Part shown: piece by piece, positions 15,451-23,744 of the stretch | Position numbering within the stretch: the stretch's first letter is position 1 | Layout: every line of letters starts with the position of its first letter | The notes under the pieces: generated by a model | Databases searched by the model: none | What the model saw: only the letters and a program-made list of their open reading frames with translations | Told to the model about the DNA's origin: nothing | Made by a program: the position numbers and the translations under genes | Assembly: GCA_903928015.1 (NCBI GenBank) | Contig: CAIYPF010000183.1 | Span: 1-43,924, forward strand | From: an uncultured Gammaproteobacteria bacterium | Lineage (GTDB): Bacteria > Pseudomonadota > Gammaproteobacteria > Pseudomonadales > UBA5518 | Direction of reading: 5' to 3' | DNA: 43,924 nt

Positions 15451-15487
15451 CCAAGCACTTGTCTTACCTACACGGAGTTGCTGACTC

Positions 15488-16375
15488 ATGATGCGGATCG
15501 GACTTTTCCTGCTGACCAACCTCGCAGTACTCGTGCTGGCGAGCATCACGCTGAACATTCTCGGCTTCAATTCGATAATGGCGCAGAACGGCGTCGACCT
15601 GAACCTCAATGCGCTGCTGGTGTTCTGCGCCGTATTCGGTATGTCCGGCTCGCTGATCTCGCTCTTCATGTCCAAGTGGATGGCCAAGCGCTCCACGGGC
15701 ACCCGGCTGATCACCGAGCCGCGCGGCGAAGGCGAACGCTGGCTGGTGCAAACCGTCGCCCAACTGGCCGAACAGGAAGGGATCAAGATGCCGGAGGTGG
15801 GTGTTTTCCCCTCCGAGGCCTCCAATGCCTTCGCTACCGGCTGGAACCGCAATGCGGCGCTGGTAGCGGTGAGCAGCGGTCTTCTCGCCCGTTTTGATCG
15901 CAACGAAATCCGCGCCGTGCTGGCCCACGAGATCGGGCATGTCGCCAATGGCGACATGATCACGCTCTCGCTGATCCAGGGTGTGGTGAACACCTTCGTC
16001 ATGTTCTTCGCCCGCATCATCGGCCACACCGTCGACAGAGTGGTGTTCAAGACCGAGCGCGGACACGGGATCGGCTTCTATATCGTCACCTTCGTCGCCG
16101 AGATGATCCTCGGCGTGCTGGCCTCGATGGTCGTGATGTGGTTCAGCCGCCGGCGTGAATTCCGCGCCGATGAAGCCGGCGCCCGCCTGGCCGGCAAGGG
16201 CGCGATGATTGCGGCTCTGCAGCGCTTGCAGGCCGAGCAGGATCTACCCAAAGAGATGCCTGCCACACTCACGGCCTTTGGCATCAGTGGCGACATCAAG
16301 CAGGGGCTTGGCGCGCTGCTGCGCACGCATCCTTCGCTCGACGACCGCATTCGCGCGCTGCGCGAGGGCGTCTGA
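15488..16375 (+). CDS. htpX: Membrane zinc metalloprotease HtpX
   Basis: A 295-residue M48 family protease of the inner membrane that cleaves misfolded membrane proteins. Two N-terminal transmembrane segments lie at about 4-25 and 39-60. The zinc site HEIGH is at 147-151, with the downstream [10 protein letters not shown] segment supplying the third ligand. Two further hydrophobic stretches follow the active site (about 160-180 and 195-215). Length and order match E. coli HtpX (293). Two adjacent ATGs (15488 and 15491) are both possible. It stands 59 bases after the small hypothetical gene. Confidence 0.95.
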   Translation: MMRIGLFLLTNLAVLVLASITLNILGFNSIMAQNGVDLNLNALLVFCAVFGMSGSLISLFMSKWMAKRSTGTRLITEPRGEGERWLVQTVAQLAEQEGIKMPEVGVFPSEASNAFATGWNRNAALVAVSSGLLARFDRNEIRAVLAHEIGHVANGDMITLSLIQGVVNTFVMFFARIIGHTVDRVVFKTERGHGIGFYIVTFVAEMILGVLASMVVMWFSRRREFRADEAGARLAGKGAMIAALQRLQAEQDLPKEMPATLTAFGISGDIKQGLGALLRTHPSLDDRIRALREGV

Positions 16376-16384
16376 CGCCGGACT

Positions 16385-16413
16385 CTGCCACGACGGGCCC
16401 GGGCCGCTAGAAT
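16385..16413 (+). promoter_or_regulatory. Promoter of the gamma-glutamyltransferase gene
   Basis: CTGCCA (16385-16390) and TAGAAT (16408-16413) are 17 bases apart, with TAGAAT five of six to consensus, and lie 31 bases before the ggt ATG. Confidence 0.5.
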
Positions 16414-16444
16414 GCGGTCTGGTTCCCGTTGCGGATGCACTCCC

Positions 16445-18217
16445 ATGACACGCCTCTTTGCCCGGCTTCTTGCCATATCACTGCTGTGCGTGCTGCCGCT
16501 CGCGCATGCCGAGCCGAAGCCCCTGCCGCCGATCATCGGCTACGACTCCCGCTTCCAGCCCATCCCCTCGCGCGAAGGGATGGTGGTATCCAGCGACATC
16601 ATCGCCAGCCGGGTCGGCGCACAGATCCTGGCCGAGGGCGGAAACGCCGTGGACGCGGCCGTGGCCACCGGATTCGCGCTTGCCGTCACCTACCCGCAGG
16701 CGGGCAACATCGGCGGCGGCGGTTTCATGCTGCTGCACCTCGCCGAGGGCAATCGCGATATCGCCATCGACTATCGCGAGACAGCACCCGAGGCAGCGCG
16801 CCGCGACATGTTCCTCGACGCGTCGGGGAATGTGATTGAAGGCAAGTCGCAACTCACGCATCTCGCCTCGGGGGTGCCGGGCACGGTGGCGGGCTTGCTG
16901 CACGCGCAGAAGGCCTACGGACGCCTCAGCCGTGCACAGGTGATGGCGCCCGCGATCGCACTCGCGGAAAACGGCTTCCCGATGGGCTTTGCGATGTCCG
17001 AACTCCTCGCCGGGCCCTGGGGCAAGCGACTTCTGGGCAACGCGGCTGCCAAGGCCTACCTCTTCAAGCCGGATGGCTCCCCCTACGCGCCCGGAGAGGT
17101 CCTGCGCCAGAAGGACCTCGCGTGGACGCTAAAGCAGATTGCCGGGCACGGCGAAGACGGCTTCTATCGCGGGCCGGTGGCGGACCGACTGGTCGAGGAG
17201 ATGAAGCGCGGAGGAGGGCTCATCACACACGCCGATCTGCGCGGCTACCGCGCGATAGAGCGCGCGCCGGTGCGGGGTCGCTTCCACGGCTTCGATATCG
17301 TATCGATGCCGCCTCCCTCATCCGGCGGGGTGCATCTGGTGCAGATGCTGAACGTGCTTGACGGCCTGCCGCTTGCCGGCATGGGCCACAACAGCGCGGC
17401 CTACATCCACACGCTGGCCGAGACGATGAAGCGTGCGTATGCCGACCGCAGCAAACATCTCGGCGACCCGGATTTCTTCGATGTTCCGGTGGAAGGCCTG
17501 ACCAGCGCCGCGTATGCACGACAGATCCGGGCCAGCATCGATCCTGCGCATGCCACGCCCTCGGAGAAGATCGCGCCGGCGTCGGAATTCCCGCGCGAGA
17601 GCACGCAGACGACACACTTCGACGTGATGGATCGCGACGGCAACGTCGTCAGCAACACCTATACGCTGAACTATTCCTTCGGCAACGGCGTTGCCGTGCC
17701 CGGCGCGGGTTTCTTCCTGAACAACGAGATGGACGATTTCGCACTCAAGGCGGGAGTACCGAATGCCTTCGGGCTGATCGGGGACACGGCCAACGCGGTC
17801 GAGTCCAAAAAGCGCCCGCTGTCCTCGATGACACCCACGCTGGTGCTGAAGGACGGGCAGCCCTGGCTCGCCACCGGCGCACCGGGTGGTTCACGCATCA
17901 TCACGGTGGTGCTGCAGATCATCCTGAACAGCACCGTATTCGGGATGAACATCGCCGACGCCACGGCGCAGCCGCGCGTGCATCACCAGTGGCTCCCGGA
18001 TGAACTCCACCTCGAGCCGGGCATCAGCGCGGACAGCGTGCGCCTGCTGAAGGAAATGGGTCAGCACCCCGTCGAGGGCGAACTGCTGCTCGGCAACTCG
18101 CAATCGATCATGTTCCGGGACGGCTACATGCTGGGCGCGAGCGACACACGACGACCCGGCGGCGGCGTGGCGACAGTCGAGGAGCTGCGCTGGCCCAAAG
18201 CCGCTCAGTCGCGCTGA
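16445..18217 (+). CDS. ggt: Gamma-glutamyltransferase (glutathione hydrolase) proenzyme
   Basis: A 590-residue periplasmic Ntn hydrolase. The signal peptide (residues 1-22) ends AHA. The large subunit carries GGNAVDAAVATGFALAVTYP and GNIGGGGFMLLH. Self-cleavage should occur before Thr389 in QTTHF, the nucleophile of the small subunit, which continues FDVMDRDGNVVSNTYTLN. Other conserved parts are SSMTPTLVLKDG and TGAPGGSRIITVVLQ. The ATG at 16445 places the signal peptide correctly. It removes or transfers gamma-glutamyl groups from glutathione and other gamma-glutamyl compounds. Proximity to the PuuA/PuuB-like pair may be meaningful. Its last 13 bases overlap the 3' end of the opposing roxA gene. 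Confidence 0.95.
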   Translation: MTRLFARLLAISLLCVLPLAHAEPKPLPPIIGYDSRFQPIPSREGMVVSSDIIASRVGAQILAEGGNAVDAAVATGFALAVTYPQAGNIGGGGFMLLHLAEGNRDIAIDYRETAPEAARRDMFLDASGNVIEGKSQLTHLASGVPGTVAGLLHAQKAYGRLSRAQVMAPAIALAENGFPMGFAMSELLAGPWGKRLLGNAAAKAYLFKPDGSPYAPGEVLRQKDLAWTLKQIAGHGEDGFYRGPVADRLVEEMKRGGGLITHADLRGYRAIERAPVRGRFHGFDIVSMPPPSSGGVHLVQMLNVLDGLPLAGMGHNSAAYIHTLAETMKRAYADRSKHLGDPDFFDVPVEGLTSAAYARQIRASIDPAHATPSEKIAPASEFPRESTQTTHFDVMDRDGNVVSNTYTLNYSFGNGVAVPGAGFFLNNEMDDFALKAGVPNAFGLIGDTANAVESKKRPLSSMTPTLVLKDGQPWLATGAPGGSRIITVVLQIILNSTVFGMNIADATAQPRVHHQWLPDELHLEPGISADSVRLLKEMGQHPVEGELLLGNSQSIMFRDGYMLGASDTRRPGGGVATVEELRWPKAAQSR

Positions 18218-19353
18218 AGCGCTCCACGCACGAGCAGGGTATCGAGCAGGAGAAGGGAGGCCTTCTTCCGCAACCAGGGCCGCAGCACGGCGGCCCCGAG
18301 CGTCTCGCCCGAACAGAGAATTCCCGCGAGCGCGGCAGGACAGGGCAGACACTCCCCATCGACGAAGAGACTCGCAGGCTCACCGTCCACCCACGCGAAG
18401 CGCGATGCCGGGTGGCGCTCCACGCCTCTGCCTGCCGCCACGATCGCACGCATGCCACCGGCCGGAACGCGCCGCGGCGCGATATCGAGTTCGGGGTACT
18501 TGCGCGCGCTCATGTAGCGGCCGAGCCAATCCGAGAGCACGGCATCGTCAGCGCGCAGGGAATCCAGCGCCTTGCGTACCTCTGCGATGGCGTGCGCCGG
18601 AATGCGCCCATCCGCCGGATACACCTTGCCCGCGTCGGCGAAGCGGCGGTCTTCGGGGATGCTGTCTGCGATCTGCGCGGCGATCTCCTGCACCATCTCT
18701 GCGTGTGACGGGGCCCTGAAACCCACCGACCACGTCATGCACTCGCCCTCGGCGATGCCCCAGTGCGCAACGCCGGGCGGCACATAGAGCATGTCTCCGG
18801 GTTCGAGCACGTACTCTTCCTGCGTCTCGAACTGCTCGAGGATGCGCAACTCCGCATCGCGGCGCAGTGGAGTGGAGGCATCGCAGTGCTGGCCGATCCG
18901 CCAGCGCCGCCGTCCGCTCGCCTGGATCAGGAAAACGTCGTAGTAATCGAAATGCGGCCCCACGCCGCCACCGTCGGTGGCGTAGCTCACCATGATGTCG
19001 TCGAAGCGCCAGCCAGGCAGGAAATCAAAGCGCGCCCGCACGGCGAGCGCGTCAGGAATCCATTGGTCCACAGCCTGCACCAAGAGCGTCCAGCGGGACT
19101 TCGGGAGCCGCGCGAAATCGTCCTCGGTGAAAGGACCGCGCCGGAGCTCCCACGGGCGGCGTCCCTTCTCGAGCACGATCCGCGATTCGACCTCGGGCTC
19201 AAGCGCAAGCCCGGCGAGTTCGTCGGCCGGCAGGAGTTCACCAAGATCCGGCAGTGCCGCGCGCAGCAGCAGCGGCTTGCGCTGCCAGTACTCGCGCAGG
19301 AATCGCCGCGCCGGAAAACCGCCCGGAAGCCTGGCGCCCGCGCGATCAGACAC
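18205..19353 (-). CDS. roxA: JmjC-type ribosomal oxygenase (50S protein L16 arginine hydroxylase)
   Basis: A 382-residue 2-oxoglutarate/Fe(II) oxygenase of the YcfD/RoxA family, which hydroxylates an arginine of ribosomal protein L16. The iron facial triad is visible as His134 and Asp136 (HFDYYDVF) and His197 (VAHWGI). The N-terminal FLREYWQRKPLLLR and the C-terminal winged-helix-like domain match the family. Translation starts at GTG 19353, which overlaps the rraA stop (GTGTCTGA), since no ATG lies nearby in frame. It is cotranscribed with rraA. Confidence 0.9.
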   Translation of the reverse strand: MSDRAGARLPGGFPARRFLREYWQRKPLLLRAALPDLGELLPADELAGLALEPEVESRIVLEKGRRPWELRRGPFTEDDFARLPKSRWTLLVQAVDQWIPDALAVRARFDFLPGWRFDDIMVSYATDGGGVGPHFDYYDVFLIQASGRRRWRIGQHCDASTPLRRDAELRILEQFETQEEYVLEPGDMLYVPPGVAHWGIAEGECMTWSVGFRAPSHAEMVQEIAAQIADSIPEDRRFADAGKVYPADGRIPAHAIAEVRKALDSLRADDAVLSDWLGRYMSARKYPELDIAPRRVPAGGMRAIVAAGRGVERHPASRFAWVDGEPASLFVDGECLPCPAALAGILCSGETLGAAVLRPWLRKKASLLLLDTLLVRGALQRD

Positions 19354-19834
19354 CGGCGGGAATCTCGCGAGGACAGACGACGATGCCGTTGGCGTCGGCG
19401 TGCAGGAAATGCCCGGGCGCGAAATCAACGCCTGCGAACCGCACCGGGACGTCGCGCTCCCCGAGCCCTTTCTTGTCCGTCTTGAGCGGGATGGTGCCAA
19501 GTGCCTTGATGCCGATATCCATCGTGCAGAGTTCTTCGACGTCGCGTACGGCGCCGAAGACCACGATGCCCTCCCATCCATTGGCCACTGCCTTGGCAGC
19601 GAGCTGGTCACCGAGCAATGCACGGCGCAGTGATCCGCCGCCGTCTACCACCAGGACCGAGCCGCGTCCGTCTTCCGCGACGAGGTCACGCACGCGGGAG
19701 TTGTCCTCGTGGCATTTGATCGTGACGATCCTGCCGGAGAATCGCGCACGCGCGCCAAAGTCCCGGAACAAGGGGTCGGCGACGTTCACTTCGTCAGGGA
19801 AATCGTCGCAGATATCGCAGGTGCTGCGCGGCAT
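19346..19834 (-). CDS. rraA: RraA family protein (RNase E activity regulator / HMG aldolase fold)
   Basis: A 162-residue protein that closely follows E. coli RraA: CDICDDFPDEVNVADPLFRD, then GRIVTIKCHEDNSRVRDLV, LVVDGGGSLRRALLGDQLA and GWEGIVVFGAVRDVEEL. RraA binds RNase E and inhibits mRNA decay. The same fold also serves as 4-hydroxy-4-methyl-2-oxoglutarate aldolase, whose active-site Arg and Asp-like residues sit in this region, so the label depends on orthology. The start ATG is 19834. It is first in the rraA-roxA pair, with a TATAAT box at 19865-19870. Confidence 0.9.
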   Translation of the reverse strand: MPRSTCDICDDFPDEVNVADPLFRDFGARARFSGRIVTIKCHEDNSRVRDLVAEDGRGSVLVVDGGGSLRRALLGDQLAAKAVANGWEGIVVFGAVRDVEELCTMDIGIKALGTIPLKTDKKGLGERDVPVRFAGVDFAPGHFLHADANGIVVCPREIPAGV

Positions 19835-19864
19835 CGGGGGCTCCGGGGAGTCGTGGACGGGCCG

Positions 19865-19870
19865 ATTATA
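19865..19870 (-). promoter_or_regulatory. -10 box of the rraA-roxA operon
   Basis: The minus strand reads a perfect TATAAT, 30 bases before the rraA ATG. No good -35 hexamer is seen. The opposite strand carries CATAAT at 19908-19913 for the divergent serine hydrolase gene. Confidence 0.5.
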
Positions 19871-19942
19871 GCCACCGCCCATGCTGTGCAGCGCGCGGCG
19901 CGCTGACCATAATCCGCCGCTGGCACCAGCAGAGAGCACCAC

Positions 19943-21175
19943 ATGAACACAGCCCCCACGACGCCGGAGGCCTGCGGCATGAGCAGCGAGCGCCTCGCTC
20001 GCATCACGCCCTTCCTTGCGAGCTATCTGGAGCACCGCCGCATTCCCGGCTATGCGCTGCTCCTCGCACGGCGCGGGCAGGTGGTGTTCCGCAGCGAGCA
20101 GGGCGTGAAGGACTGGGACACGCAGGAGCCGATCACACCCGACACGATCTACCGCATCTACTCGATGACCAAGCCGCTCACCTCGGTGGCGCTCATGATG
20201 CTCTGCGAGGAGGGCCTGATCCGCCTCGAGCATGAGCTCGGACGCTACATCCCGTCCTTCGGCGAGATGGAGGTCTTCGACGGCGGCGATGCCGAGAGTT
20301 ACCGCACGCGCGCGCCGCTGCGCCCCATCCGTGTGCACGATCTGCTCACGCATACCGCAGGCCTCACCTACGGCTTCATGCACCAGCATCCTGTGGACGC
20401 GCTCTACCGCAAGCGCGGCCTCGGCCAGTGGAACGCGCGCGGCGGCACGCTGGAGGAGTTCGTCGAGGCATTGTCGGAACTGCCGCTGCTGTTCTCGCCC
20501 GGCGAGCGCTGGAATTATTCGGTCGCCACCGACGTGGTGGGGAGGCTGGTGGAGGTGGTCTCGGGACAGCCATTGGACCGCTTCCTGGAAGAGCGCATCC
20601 TCGGCCCGCTGGGCATGCGCGACACGGCTTTCTCCATCAGCGACGAGCGCCTTCCGCGCCTCGCCACCTGCTACGAAAAGCCCTTTGGCGCAGGCGCGAC
20701 GCGCCGTCAGGACGGTGTCGCAGACAGCACTTACCGCGGCCCGCAGAGTTACCTCTCCGGGGGCGGTGGCCTGCTCTCGACGATGGACGACTACCTGCGT
20801 TTCTGCCGCATGCTGGCCAACGGCGGGACACTGGACGGCGTGCGTCTGCTATCGCCGACCACGCTGCGGCTGATGCTGCGCAACCACTTGCCCGGCAACC
20901 AGAGTCTCGAGCACATGGGGGATTCGCTGTTCACGGAAACACAGACCCGGGGCTCGGGCTTCGGACTGGGCTTTTCGGTAGTGCTCGATGGCGTGGCCTC
21001 GCTCTCCGCGGCGGGTGCGGGCACGTATTCCTGGGGCGGTATGGCCTCGACCTACTTCTGGGTGGATCCGGTGGAGGATCTGATCGGGATATTCATGACC
21101 CAACTGATGCCCTCCGGGAGTTACCCCATCAGGCCGCAGATCCAGAGCCTCGCCTACGCAGCGATAGAAGACTGA
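19943..21175 (+). CDS. Serine hydrolase of the beta-lactamase / class C family (family VIII esterase-like)
   Basis: A 410-residue cytoplasmic protein (no signal peptide) of the class C beta-lactamase/PBP fold. The nucleophile motif Ser74-Met-Thr-Lys77 lies in RIYSMTKPLTSVALM. WNYSVATDVVGRLVEVVSG provides the Tyr motif. The region WGGMASTYFWVDPVEDLIG replaces the KTG box, as in EstB-type family VIII carboxylesterases. It probably hydrolyses an ester rather than a beta-lactam. The ATG at 19943 sits 14 bases after AGAGAG. It is transcribed divergently from rraA and converges with isocitrate lyase. Confidence 0.88.
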   Translation: MNTAPTTPEACGMSSERLARITPFLASYLEHRRIPGYALLLARRGQVVFRSEQGVKDWDTQEPITPDTIYRIYSMTKPLTSVALMMLCEEGLIRLEHELGRYIPSFGEMEVFDGGDAESYRTRAPLRPIRVHDLLTHTAGLTYGFMHQHPVDALYRKRGLGQWNARGGTLEEFVEALSELPLLFSPGERWNYSVATDVVGRLVEVVSGQPLDRFLEERILGPLGMRDTAFSISDERLPRLATCYEKPFGAGATRRQDGVADSTYRGPQSYLSGGGGLLSTMDDYLRFCRMLANGGTLDGVRLLSPTTLRLMLRNHLPGNQSLEHMGDSLFTETQTRGSGFGLGFSVVLDGVASLSAAGAGTYSWGGMASTYFWVDPVEDLIGIFMTQLMPSGSYPIRPQIQSLAYAAIED

Positions 21176-21178
21176 AGA

Positions 21179-21202
21179 CGGCCCCGGCGCTGACCGGGGC
21201 CG
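21179..21202. terminator. Bidirectional hairpin between the serine hydrolase and isocitrate lyase genes
   Basis: CGGCCCCGG (21179-21187) and CCGGGGCCG (21194-21202) form a perfect 9-bp stem with loop CGCTGA, between two convergent stop codons. It is very stable but lacks a T-tract on either strand. Confidence 0.65.
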
Positions 21203-21214
21203 TGTGCACGGGCA

Positions 21215-22537
21215 TCAGTGGCTGGAGACCACCGTGAACTGCTCTTCTTCGGTGGAGCCGGTGAGTGCGGTGACGGAGGAGTTGCCGCCCTGGATGCAGG
21301 TGGTGACCTGGTCGAAGTAACCCGTGCCCACTTCCTGCTGGTGGCTCACGAAGCTGTAACCGCGACTGGCGGCGGCGAATTCCTTTTCCTGCAGCTCGAC
21401 GTAAGAGGTCATGCCGTTGCGGGCATAGCCGTGGGCCAGTTCGAACATGTTGTACCACATGCTGTGAATGCCGGCCAACGTGATGAACTGATACTTGTAT
21501 CCCATCGCACCGAGCTCGCGCTGGAACTTCGCGATGGTCGCGTCGTCGAGATGTTTCTTCCAGTTGAAGGACGGCGAGCAGTTGTAGGCGAGCAGCTGAT
21601 CCGGGTATTGCTTGCGGATCGCCTCGGCAAAAATCCGTGCCTCTTCCAGATCGGGCTTCGCAGTCTCGCACCAGATCAGGTCCGCATAGGGCGCGTAAGC
21701 GAGGCCGCGGCTGATCGCCTGATCGAGGCCGGCACGCACGTTGTAGAAACCTTCAGCGGTGCGCGAGCCGATGACGAAGGGCTTGTCGTTGTCGTCGTGG
21801 TCGCTGGTGAGCAGGGTTGCGGCGTTGGCGTCGGTGCGCGCCAGCACGATGGTCGGCGTGCCGCAGACATCAGCAGCCAAACGGGCAGCGATCAGCTTCT
21901 GCACAGCTTCCTGCGTGGGCACCAGCACCTTGCCGCCCATGTGGCCGCACTTCTTCACCGAGGCCAGCTGGTCCTCGAAGTGCACGCCGGCAGCGCCCGC
22001 CTCGATCATGGCCTTCATCAGTTCGAAGGCGTTCAGCACGCCACCGAATCCGGCCTCGGCATCAGCCACGATGGGCGCGAAGTAATCGACGTACTTGCTG
22101 TCATGCGGGCCGACGTTGTTGGCCCACTGGATCTGGTCGGCGCGGCGGAAGGCGTTGTTGATACGGCTCACCACGGCCGGCACGGAGTTCACGGGGTAGA
22201 GAGACTGGTCGGGGTACATGGTCTGCGCGGAGTTGTTGTCCGCCGCGACCTGCCAGCCGGAAAGGTAGATCGCCTTCACGCCGGCCTTGACCTGCTGCAC
22301 GGCCTGACCGCCGGTGAGGGCGCCGAGGCAGTTGATGTAGTCCTCTTCGTGGATGTACTTCCAGAGCTTCTGGGCGCCCAGCTCGGCCAGCGTGTTCTGC
22401 GGCTGCAGCGAGCCGCGGAGCTGCACCACGTCGGCAGCGCTGTAGCCACGCTTCACGCCTTTCCAGCGGGGGTTCTCGGCCCAGTCCTTCTCGAGAAGGG
22501 CGATCTGCTCGGCACGGGTGGAGGTGTGGATCGTCAT
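21215..22537 (-). CDS. aceA: Isocitrate lyase
   Basis: A 440-residue enzyme that splits isocitrate into succinate and glyoxylate, the first step of the glyoxylate shunt. The active-site loop KKCGH is at 195-199 with catalytic Cys197. The substrate and metal segments [10 protein letters not shown] (91-100), [12 protein letters not shown] and [12 protein letters not shown] are intact. Length matches E. coli AceA (434). The ATG at 22537 begins [18 protein letters not shown]. It is divergent from the LysR gene. A candidate promoter (TGGATA 22631-22636, TAACAT 22608-22613, 17-base spacer) overlaps the LysR-type site. Confidence 0.96.
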   Translation of the reverse strand: MTIHTSTRAEQIALLEKDWAENPRWKGVKRGYSAADVVQLRGSLQPQNTLAELGAQKLWKYIHEEDYINCLGALTGGQAVQQVKAGVKAIYLSGWQVAADNNSAQTMYPDQSLYPVNSVPAVVSRINNAFRRADQIQWANNVGPHDSKYVDYFAPIVADAEAGFGGVLNAFELMKAMIEAGAAGVHFEDQLASVKKCGHMGGKVLVPTQEAVQKLIAARLAADVCGTPTIVLARTDANAATLLTSDHDDNDKPFVIGSRTAEGFYNVRAGLDQAISRGLAYAPYADLIWCETAKPDLEEARIFAEAIRKQYPDQLLAYNCSPSFNWKKHLDDATIAKFQRELGAMGYKYQFITLAGIHSMWYNMFELAHGYARNGMTSYVELQEKEFAAASRGYSFVSHQQEVGTGYFDQVTTCIQGGNSSVTALTGSTEEEQFTVVSSH

Positions 22538-22607
22538 GGGAGTAATCCTCGCTGTCGTTGGAATCGGTCTGGAGCCCTGAGCGCAGGGGCGCCCGGGAAG
22601 TGGACGG

Positions 22608-22644
22608 ATGTTAGGGAGCGTGGAATGATCTATCCAATTTATAG
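22608..22644 (-). promoter_or_regulatory. aceA promoter with LysR-type box
   Basis: CTAT-CCAATTT-ATAG at 22630-22644 fits the T-N11-A inverted repeat of LysR regulators. It overlaps the -35 hexamer (TGGATA on the minus strand, 22631-22636) of a promoter whose -10 is TAACAT at 22608-22613. It lies between aceA and the divergent lysR gene, so the regulator probably binds here to control both. Confidence 0.5.
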
Positions 22645-22667
22645 TTGTTATCCCTGCCATTCCCCAA

Positions 22668-23621
22668 ATGAATATAGAGCGCATCGATCTCAACCTGCTC
22701 GTCTACCTCGACGTGCTGCTGCGCGAACGCAACGTGACCCGCGCCGCCAGCTACCTGGGCATCACGCAACCCGCGATGAGCAACGGTCTGCGGAGGCTGC
22801 GCGAACTCTTCGACGACCCGCTGCTGGTACGCACCAGCGAGGGCATGACGCCCACCGAGCGCGCGCTGGAACTGCAGCCCGTGGTGCGCAGCGCCCTCGC
22901 CGCCATCGAGCGCGAGGTGCAGCCGCGGCGCATCTACCACCCCGGTGAGGCAACGCGCGTTTTCCGCATCATGGCGAGCGATTACGCGGAATCAACGCTG
23001 TTCCCCGCAGTGCTGTCGAGGTTGCGCGAAGAGGCCCCCGGCGTGGTGCTGGACATCCTGAACCCCTCGGACGTGAGCTACCTGAACGTCGAGCAGGGCA
23101 AGGTCGACATGGTCATCAACCGCTTCGATTCGATGCCGCAGTCCTTCCACCAGGCCACGGTGTGGCAGGACAGCTTCAGCTGCCTGCTCGCCCGCGACAA
23201 TCCGATAGCGCGCAGCTTCGACCTCGAGTCCTATCTCGCGGCGCCGCACGTATGGGTGAGCAAGACAGGGATGGGCGTAGGCGTGGGCGTGGACCCCTCC
23301 GCCGTGCAGAGCCTCGGCTGGGTGGACGAGGCGCTCGCCAGGCTCGGCCGCAAACGAAACATCACGGTATTCACTCGCCACTACCAGGTGGCCGTGCTGC
23401 TCGCCGAGCAGAAACACCTCGTCGTCACGGTGCCCAGCCGGCTCGCCGGCACCTTGCGCAGCGGCGCCACCGTGATCGTGAAGACCCCGCCATTCGACAT
23501 CCCGCCCTTCGAGCTCAAGATGGCCTGGAGCTCGCTGCTGCAACGCAACCCGGGGCACCAGTGGCTGCGGCGACTGATCCTGGAGGTGGCGCGCGAAATC
23601 GCTGGCTCCACCAGCCCGTGA
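22668..23621 (+). CDS. LysR family transcriptional regulator, likely of the glyoxylate shunt
   Basis: A 317-residue LTTR. The winged helix-turn-helix is at about residues 4-60 ([40 protein letters not shown]), with the NodD/NahR-like feature of starting on Leu-Asn-Leu. The effector domain follows from about 95. It sits between isocitrate lyase, transcribed away from it, and malate synthase G, downstream on its own strand. It is the natural candidate regulator of both, whereas enterobacteria use IclR for this. The effector is unknown. Confidence 0.9.
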   Translation: MNIERIDLNLLVYLDVLLRERNVTRAASYLGITQPAMSNGLRRLRELFDDPLLVRTSEGMTPTERALELQPVVRSALAAIEREVQPRRIYHPGEATRVFRIMASDYAESTLFPAVLSRLREEAPGVVLDILNPSDVSYLNVEQGKVDMVINRFDSMPQSFHQATVWQDSFSCLLARDNPIARSFDLESYLAAPHVWVSKTGMGVGVGVDPSAVQSLGWVDEALARLGRKRNITVFTRHYQVAVLLAEQKHLVVTVPSRLAGTLRSGATVIVKTPPFDIPPFELKMAWSSLLQRNPGHQWLRRLILEVAREIAGSTSP

Positions 23622-23631
23622 GGCCTTTATT

Positions 23632-23694
23632 CATTCTTTGAATGCTTGGGATACGAATCATTTATCAAATTACTTTCCAGCCCGTCGCTAGAAT
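23632..23694 (+). promoter_or_regulatory. Regulatory region of malate synthase G
   Basis: CATTC-TTT-GAATG at 23632-23644 is a perfect small palindrome. TATCAAATT at 23663-23671 resembles TATCCAATT in the aceA promoter. TAGAAT at 23689-23694 is a -10 box followed by CCG. The -35 position is poor, as expected for an activated promoter. Confidence 0.45.
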
Positions 23695-23744
23695 CCGGAG
23701 GCCTCTTCACCCAGCCCCAACAGGGCCCACTCAGGATCCGGCGC

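Noticed and set aside
21218-22948. A 576-codon open frame on the plus strand
   Set aside because: It covers the antisense of isocitrate lyase and runs across the promoter region into the LysR gene; the real genes explain this DNA.
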